Assembly: GCF_026015885.1 (NCBI RefSeq)
Contig: NZ_JAPDUG010000002.1
Location: forward strand, 992,001-1,056,000
DNA from: Halocynthiibacter sp. SDUM655004
GTDB taxonomy: Bacteria; Pseudomonadota; Alphaproteobacteria; Rhodobacterales; Rhodobacteraceae
DNA: 64,000 nucleotides
Direction: 5' to 3'
Part shown: positions 36,041 to 44,670 of the stretch, piece by piece
How positions within the stretch are numbered: position 1 is the stretch's first letter
Layout: each line of letters starts with the position of its first letter
Program-made: the position numbers and the translations under genes
Notes under the pieces: generated by a model
The model's database searches: none
What the model was told of the DNA's origin: nothing
What the model saw: the letters and a program-made list of their open reading frames with translations, nothing else

Positions 36041-36128
36041 CGTCACGCAGGCACGACAGCCACGCGCTGCGGCATCAAAGACAGTTTTGACGAGGTGGAA
36101 GGCGCCATCTATATGGCCCCGCCTCTCT

Positions 36129-36302
36129 TCAGCCGTCTTTCTTCTCCACGCTATGCGCTTGTAAGCCAAGTTCAATCAGACGCCGGATGGCCTCGTTCTC
36201 TGAATTAATACGCTCGGAGAACCGGTAGTCCGCGATCCGTTCAGCCTGTTCTTCGGTTAGGTTTACGAGCTTCTTGATATGATAAACTGTATTTTTTGCC
36301 AT
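36129..36302 (-). CDS. Small ribbon-helix-helix-like protein
   Basis: 57 residues, MAKNTVYHIKKLVNLTEEQAERIADYRFSERINSENEAIRRLIELGLQAHSVEKKDG. The pattern of a short strand, then LTEEQAERIADYRF, then NSENEAIRRLIELGL is that of ribbon-helix-helix DNA-binding proteins such as plasmid CopG/MobC-type regulators. Divergent from the next gene, it may autoregulate or control the element's transfer genes. No toxin gene is adjacent. Confidence 0.7.
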   Translation of the reverse strand: MAKNTVYHIKKLVNLTEEQAERIADYRFSERINSENEAIRRLIELGLQAHSVEKKDG

Positions 36303-36429
36303 AAATAGCAAATAAGACATATGCAGCATGTTGACAATATGCTCGCAGCAAAATATATTAAGACGAGCTGAGACGGTGTTGGCGCACCCTCCCAGCCCTA
36401 ACCAAAGCAATCTCGGATCGGAGATCACG

Positions 36430-36999
36430 ATGACTAAGAAATCACTTAACACGCAGGCTTGCGTGACAAAAGAGCCGAACACGGCATTCATGGCAGCTTT
36501 ATTGACCCGCGCTTCGGCACCCGGTTCACACAAGACCTCCCCCACAACAGACACGCTTCCCTCAGGCGCAAAGCACTTTGCTGCGCTGGTTGATGCGGTG
36601 CAAGAAGCACTGCTGATCGAGGAAGACCTGCTCAACCCTCTGAGCTGGGATCCCGCTACAGACGGGTTTTATGCCGACGCTACCGCGCAGTGGCAGCACT
36701 GTCTCGATCTATCACAGGTCTATGATGCGCTTTATCGCGCTTTGGGGCCGGTAAACCCGCTCTGGACGTTGGGCATGTATCTGCACAAGATCCTCAAAAC
36801 CGAGGCCGTGGATGAGATGCGCTATTATCAGGCGCGGCTCCAGAGCTGCTGTGCACAGATGACTGCGGCAGGCACTCTGGCGGACGCCCAAGCGGATCCT
36901 GCACTTGCCGCGCTCAGCAGCACTGTGCTGCCGCGCGCCGAGGGGCTCGTAAACCGTCTGGTTGAACTGGCCGAGGCTGAAGAGATGCTTCTCGCATAA
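36430..36999 (+). CDS. Hypothetical island protein
   Basis: 189 residues, not recognised. A disordered N-terminus (about 45 residues) precedes a predominantly helical body: HFAALVDAVQEALLIEEDLLNPLSWDP, WQHCLDLSQVYDALYRALGPVNPLWTLGMYLHKILKTEAVDEMRYYQARLQSCCAQMTAAG, ending LVNRLVELAEAEEMLLA. It is cytoplasmic, with no motifs. The ATG at 36,430 follows GGAG; the frame is open upstream to 36,328. Confidence 0.7.
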   Translation: MTKKSLNTQACVTKEPNTAFMAALLTRASAPGSHKTSPTTDTLPSGAKHFAALVDAVQEALLIEEDLLNPLSWDPATDGFYADATAQWQHCLDLSQVYDALYRALGPVNPLWTLGMYLHKILKTEAVDEMRYYQARLQSCCAQMTAAGTLADAQADPALAALSSTVLPRAEGLVNRLVELAEAEEMLLA

Positions 37000-37322
37000 C
37001 ACGCAGCTCCTGGTTTTGGGTTGGCTCTCTTAGGCCGCCCACCTCCCGGCTTTCCTCAGAACCTATCGCAACACGTTCGGCATAGGGGCCGCTTCAAAAG
37101 AGAGGTCCCTTTCGGGCGCCTCGACGTCCTTGAACGGTTCACGCTGTTCAGGCGGCGGCGCTCCGCACTCTGCTCAGATATCTCTGCGCGCCTCGTGTTG
37201 CACCACATTCCCCTTGCATGCGCTGCACGCTGCGGGGCTGTCCAGCGATGCCGTTGGCCAGCCTGCAACCCTCTCCGCATGTCCAACTCAATTCGCATGT
37301 CCAACTCAAAATGGAGCTTCTT
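37000..37322. other. Intergenic region with an 18-bp tandem repeat
   Basis: No gene is visible. Just before the next start codon an 18-bp unit beginning CGCATGTCCAACTCAA occurs twice in tandem at 37,276-37,311. It may be an operator or duplication scar for the zinc-ribbon gene downstream. Confidence 0.5.
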
Positions 37323-38276
37323 ATGAGCATCACAACGTCACCATCAGCAACACTCTCCTCAACACCGCCAGCAACACCGCCAGCAACACTGTCTACACCG
37401 GGTATCCCCCAAGCCATCCATGCCCGTTGGCAGGAGGCCGCCAAGGCCAAAGGCTTTGACATTCTCGCGCGGGTCAAAGACCGCTTTCATCTCTCTATCC
37501 GCTGTACAGCCTGTCATCGGGCCCATGACACACGGATCAATGTGGTGCGTGATCACCAGCCGCTTTGCCCTCACTGTATCGAAGACCGTTGGCGCGCAGA
37601 TGCAAAGGCCGTTGGGCTGGTCTGGGAGGGGCGCGACCCGGAGGATCCACTTGCCGCCTTCTATACCGCCCCCTGCGGTCATCGCCTCCGTCGCCAGTTC
37701 GAGCTGATCAAGCGCGTCAAAGCCGGAACCTGCTCCTATCGCTGCGAGATCTGCCACAAGGCCAAGGAGGAAGCCGAAGCGGAGGCACGGGGCTGGACGC
37801 TCCTCGGGCCGGATCCGGAGGGGAATCCGAACTATCGCCTTTATGAACACAAAGACTGTGGTCATCAGCAGCGTATCGCCCGCGCCAATATGCAATCAGG
37901 GCGCTTTACCTGCGCCAGTTGCGACGCGGGTTGGGCTTCAGAGCCAAGCTTTATCTATGCCATGCGCTTCGTGCTTCCTGACGGGACCCGCCTTGCCAAG
38001 CTCGGCTTCTCCCGTGATCCGCAGTCGCGTCTTACCTATCAGCTCAAGCGCAGCCCCGATCTCGTGGCCAGCGTACTTCTCACCGTGCCCTTTGCCACGG
38101 GCCATGACGCGCTCTGTCAGGAAAAGGCACTGCATACCGCACTGAAGGCCCGTCATCCAGACGCCGTGGTGCCCGCTGCCACCTATGCGCCTTGGATCAA
38201 CGTGCGCTCCGAGATCTATAACGGGGCGCTGGAACCAGAGATCCTCAAGGTGCTGACCGCGCTTTTGCCAAGCTAG
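37323..38276 (+). CDS. Zinc-ribbon GIY-YIG-like nuclease-family protein
   Basis: 317 residues. Short Thr/Pro-rich start (repeats of PPAT), then three Cys/His modules: CTACHRAH with CPHC, CGHRLRRQ with CEICH, and CGHQQRIA with CASC, each separated by about 60 residues and resembling repeated zinc ribbons. The C-terminal domain SFIYAMRFVLPDGTRLAKLGFSRDPQSRLTYQLKR looks like the GIY-YIG/T5orf172 fold, with the Y-x-M strand, K-L-G-F-S and Arg. The catalytic Glu may be in the later HDALCQEKALHTALK. Island proteins of this kind may act in DNA maintenance; function is inferred. Confidence 0.65.
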   Translation: MSITTSPSATLSSTPPATPPATLSTPGIPQAIHARWQEAAKAKGFDILARVKDRFHLSIRCTACHRAHDTRINVVRDHQPLCPHCIEDRWRADAKAVGLVWEGRDPEDPLAAFYTAPCGHRLRRQFELIKRVKAGTCSYRCEICHKAKEEAEAEARGWTLLGPDPEGNPNYRLYEHKDCGHQQRIARANMQSGRFTCASCDAGWASEPSFIYAMRFVLPDGTRLAKLGFSRDPQSRLTYQLKRSPDLVASVLLTVPFATGHDALCQEKALHTALKARHPDAVVPAATYAPWINVRSEIYNGALEPEILKVLTALLPS

Positions 38277-38423
38277 GCGGCAGGGTTTCCAGGGCGGCGC
38301 GTTGCTGGGTCACCGCACACGCTGCCCAGTTACCCCCCCCCTCGCGCCCAAACCCAATCTGCCCTCTTCCCTCTTCTCACGTCACCACGCTCCTGCCCCA
38401 AAACATCTGCAAAGGACATTTCC

Positions 38424-40769
38424 ATGACCGTTTTATCCTCACCCTCTGCTGCATCCGCCACTGCCGCTTCCAAGTCTACTCAGGCGTCACCAGCGCGCGC
38501 CTCCGCAGCTGCAGTCTCCCCGTCACACGCCACCACCACCTCCTCTGCCTCGCCCAACGCGCTCATGCGCCGGCGTCCGGAGTGGTGGAGCTTTGCCCAA
38601 GAGGTCATCACCCGTTTGCGCAAGGCGCAAATGGAGAAGTTAAAGCTGCAAGCGGCCGAGCGGGCCGAGGCACAGGCAGCGCTGCAAGCCCATGCGCAGC
38701 GCAAGCCGTCCACTCCGCGGCCCAGCTTTGGCGCAACCTACCAGCCCCCTCTGCACCAGAGCCCATTCCTTCAGGCGCTTTTGGAGCACGCAGGGCCAAC
38801 CCAGAACCTGCCCGAGGTTACAGAGGCCATTCGTGCCGAGGGTGGCGATCCCTATGCCACCGATACAGAGGGCCGCGCCATGCCCGCGCCCGCCCTGCCC
38901 CATCGGGAGTTGCTCATGGCGCTGCGGCTTGCTGTAAGCTTTGGCAGCAGCGCGTGCATTACCCGCGCCCTCGCCCCCGGTTCCCTCACTCTCATTCTGG
39001 GGCATGAAGGCGGGCGCTTGGTGGAAAAACTCATGTCCAACATCCTTCTGCCGGATGGCTGGGACAGCTGTGGGCCGATCCCCACAGCCTTTGAACCGCG
39101 ACGGCTTTATATCCCCGACACCATGTCGCCGAAGGATCTGAAGCACATCCTCGCCACCCGCACCCCGATCCTGTGCTTTGCCGAGACCGAGGAGGAATTG
39201 CCTCCGCTCCTGCAAGACACAGCACCGCAACAAGCGCGTCTCTCCCTTGCGCCCGTCACCCAAGACCTGCTGCTCGCCGTCCTGCGGGCAAGCCACAGCG
39301 CCACAGGGCGGGTCGACGAGGCTGCGGTCTGCAAAGCGCTACCGGATGAGGTGGTCCTCGCTGAGATGAACGAGGTCGAGCTTCTCTTTGCTCTCCGTGC
39401 GCCGACAGCTCTTGAGGCGGCCGAGAGTCTGGCGATGCTGGCGGAGAGAAAGCGCGCAACACCTGGTCCGACCCCTGACCCGACAGCTTTGATGGGCACC
39501 ACCACCGCTCATCAGGCCGCGCGACGGATCATGTCTGACCTCAAGCTCTGGACCGCGCGCCAGCAGGAGAGCTCCAAGCAAGCTCCTATTCCATGGGGAG
39601 AGCTCACCCGCTCCCTGCTCATCCACGGTGCCCCAGGCACCGGCAAGTCCTATATGGCGCGGCAAATGGCGCGTTATGCGGGCGCGACCCTTGTTGAAGC
39701 CAGCTTTGCCACATGGCAGAGCGCAGGACATCTTGGCCAGATGCTCAATGCGATGCGCGCCAGTTTTGATGAGGCGCTCAAAGCCTCCCCTGCGGTGCTG
39801 TTCATCGACGAGATCGACGCCGTCGGGTCCCGCTTCGGCAGCGATCACAACGGCAAATCCTATCGGGTGCAGGTGATCAACGGCTTTCTGGAGCAGGTCG
39901 ACCGTTTGGCCCGCCACGAGGGGGTTATTCTGGTGGGCGCTTGTAACCGCGTGGAGTCGCTTGATCCAGCGATCCAGCGCCCCGGTCGGTTTGACGAGAT
40001 CATCGAGATGCCCCTGCCCGATCTGCACGACATCACCGCCATGCTGCGCGGTGCTCTTGGGCAGAGCTGCGATAAGGCTACAGTCACCTCACCCGCAATC
40101 ACGTCTCTCGCTCACTCTTGCGTTGGCCGCACGCCGGCTGTGATCGATGCGGCCCTGCGCGCGGCAAAGTCCGAGGCGCGCCTAAACAGCTGTGCGCTTG
40201 ATCTACCCACGCTGGAGAAGCATCTCGGGGCCACGCAAGAAGACCCCGCTCGTCTGCGGCGCATCGCGCTCCATGAGGCGGGGCATGCGCTGGTCAGCGC
40301 CCTGCTCACCGGACAGCTCCCCCAGCGTATTGTGATCGCGGCCGACAGCGGCTTTGTCGAGGAAGCTCGTGCCACGCCGCCCAGCACGCGCCAGGAGTTC
40401 GAGGACCGCGTTGCGATCCTGCTGGCCGGTCGCGCAGCCGAGCACCTGATGCTTGGGGAGGTCTCGAGCGGATCGGGCGGCGGGACCAAGAGCGATCTCG
40501 CCCGCGCCACCCTGCTCCTCACGCAGATGAGCCGCGAGCTCGGCCTCGGTCTCCACGGCCCTCTCTGGCTCGGCCCCATCGTCCCGCAGAGCCTCAGCGA
40601 CAAAGAGCACAACGACATCACCGCCAAGCTCACACGTCAGCAAGACCGCGCTCGTGATTTGCTTGCGCCTCGGAAAGGGCAGATCGAGAGGCTGGCGGAC
40701 GTGCTTGTTGCTGAGCGGGAAGTTAAGCGCGAGAGACTGGTGGGGTTGTTTAAGGATATGGAAGTCTAG
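38424..40769 (+). CDS. Soluble FtsH-like AAA+ zinc metalloprotease
   Basis: 781 residues. The N-terminal half (1-370) is Ala/Ser/Pro-rich then unrecognised, with no membrane span. The AAA module has Walker A GAPGTGKS (402-409), Walker B AVLFIDEIDAVGS (near 458-467) and the second region of homology VGACNRVESLDPAIQRPGRFDEIIEMPLPD. The C-terminal M41 peptidase has HEAGH (617-621) and the third ligand region SGGGTKSDLARATLLLTQMSRELGLG. FtsH itself is anchored by N-terminal TMs; this one is not. Probably an element-borne, ATP-driven protease for DNA-associated or replication proteins; target unknown. The FtsH pore motif is altered (ASFATWQSAG). Confidence 0.85.
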   Translation: MTVLSSPSAASATAASKSTQASPARASAAAVSPSHATTTSSASPNALMRRRPEWWSFAQEVITRLRKAQMEKLKLQAAERAEAQAALQAHAQRKPSTPRPSFGATYQPPLHQSPFLQALLEHAGPTQNLPEVTEAIRAEGGDPYATDTEGRAMPAPALPHRELLMALRLAVSFGSSACITRALAPGSLTLILGHEGGRLVEKLMSNILLPDGWDSCGPIPTAFEPRRLYIPDTMSPKDLKHILATRTPILCFAETEEELPPLLQDTAPQQARLSLAPVTQDLLLAVLRASHSATGRVDEAAVCKALPDEVVLAEMNEVELLFALRAPTALEAAESLAMLAERKRATPGPTPDPTALMGTTTAHQAARRIMSDLKLWTARQQESSKQAPIPWGELTRSLLIHGAPGTGKSYMARQMARYAGATLVEASFATWQSAGHLGQMLNAMRASFDEALKASPAVLFIDEIDAVGSRFGSDHNGKSYRVQVINGFLEQVDRLARHEGVILVGACNRVESLDPAIQRPGRFDEIIEMPLPDLHDITAMLRGALGQSCDKATVTSPAITSLAHSCVGRTPAVIDAALRAAKSEARLNSCALDLPTLEKHLGATQEDPARLRRIALHEAGHALVSALLTGQLPQRIVIAADSGFVEEARATPPSTRQEFEDRVAILLAGRAAEHLMLGEVSSGSGGGTKSDLARATLLLTQMSRELGLGLHGPLWLGPIVPQSLSDKEHNDITAKLTRQQDRARDLLAPRKGQIERLADVLVAEREVKRERLVGLFKDMEV

Positions 40770-40906
40770 GTGTCGCTATAAAAAGCAAGCACGCGGGCGG
40801 CGAAAAAGCCCGCTGCTTGGGGCTTTATGAGAATTCCAGAGGCTCGCATGGCACAGGTTTGCGAAATAAAATAACGCAAATACAAAGTATTACATAAAAT
40901 ATTCCC

Positions 40907-40915
40907 TGTGGATAA
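40907..40915 (-). other. DnaA box in AT-rich intergenic region
   Basis: TGTGGATAA, the complement of the consensus DnaA box TTATCCACA, lies in a strongly AT-rich stretch after the protease gene. With its flanks (CTGTGGATAAC) it repeats the box at 32,805-32,815 in the same orientation. No replication initiator gene is nearby. Confidence 0.45.
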
Positions 40916-41053
40916 CGTCGCTTTTTTGCTGAAATACGATTCCGCCCGCTTTATATTGAACACATCAACTCCGAAAGACTTCGGTCAACCCCCAAACCCT
41001 AGACGCGCAAGGCCTCCCCCTGCGCGAACCATGGAGCACGGCCTAAATTGCAG

Positions 41054-41338
41054 ATGCGGCACAACATAACGCCAGCACCCCACAGCGGGTCGCAGAGCAC
41101 TGTTGCATCTGGCACGTCCCCGGCAGCCAACACCCGCCGGATCCGCAACGCCATACGTATCGTGGCCAAGCTCCTCGAGGCCGACACCGCCTATTTGCCG
41201 CTCTTCCAAAGGCTTGAGGTGGACCTCAAAGCAGCAGAGGAGCAAGAGCACGCGTTGGAAAGGGCGATGCGGTGGGTAGCGCAGGATCAAACATACGCTG
41301 AAGATGACGCCTTCCGCAGTAAGAGTGGCTCAGGTTAG
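41054..41338 (+). CDS. Small hypothetical protein
   Basis: 94 residues from ATG 41,054: N-terminal Ser/Thr-rich 25 residues then [52 protein letters not shown], a strongly helical, charged region with conserved-looking spacing. Unrecognised. No clear RBS, so it may be a degenerate or weakly translated gene. It overlaps the convergent manC fragment by four bases. Confidence 0.45.
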   Translation: MRHNITPAPHSGSQSTVASGTSPAANTRRIRNAIRIVAKLLEADTAYLPLFQRLEVDLKAAEEQEHALERAMRWVAQDQTYAEDDAFRSKSGSG

Positions 41339-41643
41339 CCCCTCGCCCCTTGGCCGCGCTCATAAACATCTTCGTAGCGGTTAATATCATCCTCACCGAG
41401 ATAGCTGCCCGTTTGAACCTCAATAAGAGTTAGCGGTACTTTGCCGGGATTTTCTAAACGTTGGACCGCTCCGAGAGGTGTGTAGACGGACTGGTTCTCG
41501 GCTACTAGCGTCTCATCACGATCAACTGTAACCTTTGCCGTGCCTTCGACAACGATCCGATGCTCCTCACGGTGATGATGGCTTAGTAGCGAAAGCGCCG
41601 CACCAGGGTGAACCACGATACGTTTCACTTGAATGCGCGTAAA
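41335..41643 (-). pseudogene. C-terminal fragment of mannose-1-phosphate guanylyltransferase/isomerase (ManC)
   Basis: The conserved cupin end of type II ManC/AlgA enzymes is present: [85 protein letters not shown]. The N-terminal nucleotidyltransferase two-thirds is missing, cut off where the sequence runs into IS481 flanks. It marks an older GDP-mannose capsule gene destroyed at the junction of the mobilisation module and the polysaccharide cargo. A GTG at 41,628 could start a 97-residue protein, but it would be a lone isomerase end. Confidence 0.85.
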
Positions 41644-41745
41644 ACGACGAGGCTACTGACAGGTGTCCGACGTCAGCGCCTATGGGTCCCAATAACATTA
41701 TTTTCTAAGGGAGGGTTTCTGACTCATCGTAACCACTGTAGATAT

Positions 41746-42729
41746 GCCGTTACTCACGAGACATATCCTTTAACCTCCCCGTATTGGAAAGAAGGAGATA
41801 TTCTTGAACAAGGATCAACGCGAGATTCAACGTAAGCTGCTGGTACTGTGATACGCAGAAGAGATCGGCCATGTAGCAAAAGCTTGCCGTTATTTTGGGA
41901 TTGGCCGCGCCCATTATTATCGTTGGCGCAAAGCCTGCGCCAAACGCGGAGACGGTGGCCTGATCAATGCGCCCCCCCCATCCCCAAAGGCACGCCAACA
42001 GGACGCCGCCCGAGCGAGAGGCGAAGGTGCTTTACCTTCGTCGCAAGTACCACCTCGGCATAATACGGATCGTAAGGTATCTTGAGCGCTTTCGCGGCAT
42101 CAAAATGTCTGTGGCGACGGTCTCACGCATTCTGCGTCGCCATTGGATGAGCCGTCCCCCTCGCGGAACCCCGCACGCGCAAAGCGCACACCAAGCGCTA
42201 TCAGAAACAGGCACTCGGACATCACATCCAGATGCATTTCAAGCTACTGACTTGCAAAGAAAAGTAGGGCCCAAAGGTTCGCCGTATTTATTAAAAATCC
42301 ATAGATGATGCAACACGTGTACGGGCGCTAAAGATTTGCGACAGGCACTCCCAGACCAATGCCAAAGACTTCTCAGATCACATCATCGAAAAGTTTCCTT
42401 TCCGCATCCTTGAAATACAGACGGACAACGGCCAAGAGTTCCAAGCGAAGTTCCACTGGGACGTCGGGGACCTTGGCATTCGCCAAGCTTATTATAAACG
42501 TGGCACGCCGCAGTTGAATGGGAAAGTAGAACTATTCCATCGCTCAGACGGGCAAGAGTTCTACCAGTTGCTCAACTAAAAAGATGATGTTGATCTCGAA
42601 GCTAAACTGGATGAGTGGGAGCGCTATTACAACTCCATCGGCCTCACGGTGCGCACAACGGTAAGACGCCTTACGAAGCCCTCGTTGAAAAGCTATAGTC
42701 AGCAGAAGGAAAGTCTCACGAGTAACGGC
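41746..42729 (+). mobile_element. Decayed IS481-family insertion sequence
   Basis: A 984-bp element bounded by inverted repeats: GCCGTTACTCACGAGAC at the left (41,746-41,762) and its near complement GTCTCACGAGTAACGGC at the right (42,713-42,729). The single transposase frame inside is broken. No convincing target-site duplication is seen, suggesting an old insertion. Confidence 0.75.
41804..42698 (+). pseudogene. IS481-type transposase remnant
   Basis: Starts LNKDQREIQRKLLVL from a TTG behind GAAGGAG, hits a stop, then HVAKACRYFGIGRAHYYRWRKACAKRG. A shifted frame continues with KVLYLRRKYHLGIIRIVRYLERFRGIKMSVATVSRILRRH. Then come, after more breaks, PFRILEIQTDNGQEFQAKFHWDV (DDE-domain second Asp), GTPQLNGKVELFHRSDGQEFYQLLN, and finally the shifted terminal TPYEALVEKL. 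At least three frameshifts or stops make it inactive. In the active family it catalyses cut-and-paste transposition. Confidence 0.8.
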
Positions 42730-42894
42730 GCCTTACGCAAGTGATCAATGCTCTGAAAATCCGAAGCCCCGTACATTGCGATGGAATTTTGCAAACTGAT
42801 AGCGCAAAGATAAAATAAAGGATAACAATTCAGCTTACCACACCACAATGCAACGCGTATTCTCAACCAAGAAACTAGGGGAGAAATCAGTAAG

Positions 42895-44409
42895 ATGTTA
42901 CAAACGGTCCGGGAGGTTCAAATACCTCTAATCAAAGCGCTCTTGGACACTTCAAAAGACCTAGGTGCGCAAGTTTACCTAGCAGACACAGTAATGTCGG
43001 CACGCCCAACTTTTTGGTTTTGCGGTTCGACTGAACAGCGTGCGAATTTAATCTCAAGATTAAATGCAAAGCATATCCGCATATTTGCCTTACAAGGCAG
43101 GAAACGATTAGAATTTGAAACCTCTTCTAAAGAGGCAATAAGCGCAGTTGCATATCAAAAATACGTCAATAATGGCGTAGTTATTCATGGTGCGGCCTCA
43201 GGAATAGAAATCGAATTCTGCTCTTTTGATCCTAAGGCAGACATGTGGAAAGCTCGCCGGGCTGGAGTTGAAAGTGAAGCAAGCACGACATATTTATCCA
43301 CTTTGAAAATGGTGGATTTTTTGGGTTTCCGTGTCCAAATGTTAAAGAATGCCGTGTCAATACAAAAACAATGCTCGTCGTTAAGAAAAATTGATCTTGT
43401 ATACACTTGGGTCGACGGCTCTGACCCGGAGTGGATGGCACGTAAAAGAGAAACAGAAAAGCAAATAGGTAAGTTCACGGCAACTATTGACGCCACTCAT
43501 CCTACTAGGTTTGAATCACACGAGGAATTGCTCTACGTCGTGCGGTCAGCGCTTCGTTATTTCGTTGATGTCGGCAACATCTACATTGTCACAGACCAAC
43601 AAACACCATTGTTCTTAGGGGACTTAAGTGATCGCGTCTCGATCATAGATCACAAAGATATATTTCCGAAGAATGACTATCTTCCATGTTTTAATTCGCA
43701 CGCTATTGAGGCAAACCTGCACAGAATTCCAAATCTTAGTGAACACTATCTTTATCTAAATGATGATGTTATTTTTGGGAGTGCAATGTCAGCTGCTGAT
43801 TTTTTCGATGAATTTGGTCGCTCTCGTCAGTTTCACTCAAACGCCGCTTGTCTTCCAAACGAACCATCAAGTTCAGGCGAACTTGCGGTAAATGCCGCTG
43901 GTATCAATAATCGAAAACTGCTGGAAAAAGAATTTGGGTATTTTTCTTTCCGAAAATTTAAACATGTAGCGTTCGCCACTCGCAAATCGGTCATGAGACA
44001 AATGGAGAAGGATCTTCCTGAGGCTTGGGCAGCGACTTTGCCGAATAAGTTTCGATCACCGGAAGATTACTCAATAGCTGGAGCTTTATACCAGCATTAC
44101 GCAGCAATTACCGGCAAAGCAGTGTCTAGTTCAATACGATATAATTATTTTGATACGACTCAAGCGGCCAATACAGAGAATGCAAAGCTACTCATGGACG
44201 ATGACTGGAGGCGCGCTCAAATGTTTTGCGTCAATGATACATTACCAACGAATGAGTCTGAAAGGACTAAGAGCCATATAATGTCCATCGTGAGTAGAGT
44301 GGTAACAAAAAATGGTGGCCAAGTTCAACCACTGAAGTTTGCCCACCCCTCCCCTCCGAGACGGTGGAAATTTTTTGGTCCGAGAGAAAAGCTACCGAGC
44401 TATGAGTGA
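42895..44409 (+). CDS. Stealth-family capsular polysaccharide phosphotransferase
   Basis: 504 residues. After an unrecognised N-terminal 160 residues come the Stealth conserved regions: CR1 IDLVYTWVDGSDPEWMARKR (about 166-185), CR2 RFESHEELLYVVRSALRYFVDVGNIYIVTDQQTP (about 205-240), CR3 HYLYLNDDVIFGSAMSAADFFDEFG (about 283-307), and a likely CR4 near FRSPEDYSIAGALYQHYA. Such enzymes transfer sugar-1-phosphate to make phosphodiester-linked capsules. The G+C is clearly lower than in the chromosomal core, suggesting transfer. RBS GGGGAG precedes the ATG. Confidence 0.88.
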   Translation: MLQTVREVQIPLIKALLDTSKDLGAQVYLADTVMSARPTFWFCGSTEQRANLISRLNAKHIRIFALQGRKRLEFETSSKEAISAVAYQKYVNNGVVIHGAASGIEIEFCSFDPKADMWKARRAGVESEASTTYLSTLKMVDFLGFRVQMLKNAVSIQKQCSSLRKIDLVYTWVDGSDPEWMARKRETEKQIGKFTATIDATHPTRFESHEELLYVVRSALRYFVDVGNIYIVTDQQTPLFLGDLSDRVSIIDHKDIFPKNDYLPCFNSHAIEANLHRIPNLSEHYLYLNDDVIFGSAMSAADFFDEFGRSRQFHSNAACLPNEPSSSGELAVNAAGINNRKLLEKEFGYFSFRKFKHVAFATRKSVMRQMEKDLPEAWAATLPNKFRSPEDYSIAGALYQHYAAITGKAVSSSIRYNYFDTTQAANTENAKLLMDDDWRRAQMFCVNDTLPTNESERTKSHIMSIVSRVVTKNGGQVQPLKFAHPSPPRRWKFFGPREKLPSYE

Positions 44410-44670
44410 AACTGGTGTTCGGGCGATTTGAATGACGGCGATGCATCTGGTTGGATTGATGTTGCAACACATCCAGCCAACCATTCGTGGACGCACCACC
44501 ATGGATGTCACTACCGTCATTAATTTCACTGGTCGAGACACGTTCGCTGACTCGCGGACAGTTCGCTTGCTCAAATGCGCTTGGGACTTGCTGCAAGCTG
44601 CTATTGGAGCCGAACGTGATGCCTTTCTCGCCAAGTTTGCCGAATGACGCACAACGGACGGTCGCACCGC

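Noticed and set aside
44432-44647. Small frame after the Stealth gene (MTAMHLVGLML...)
   Set aside because: It looks faintly protein-like but I could not assign it to a transposase or any other family; it lies in decayed DNA next to the IS3 end.
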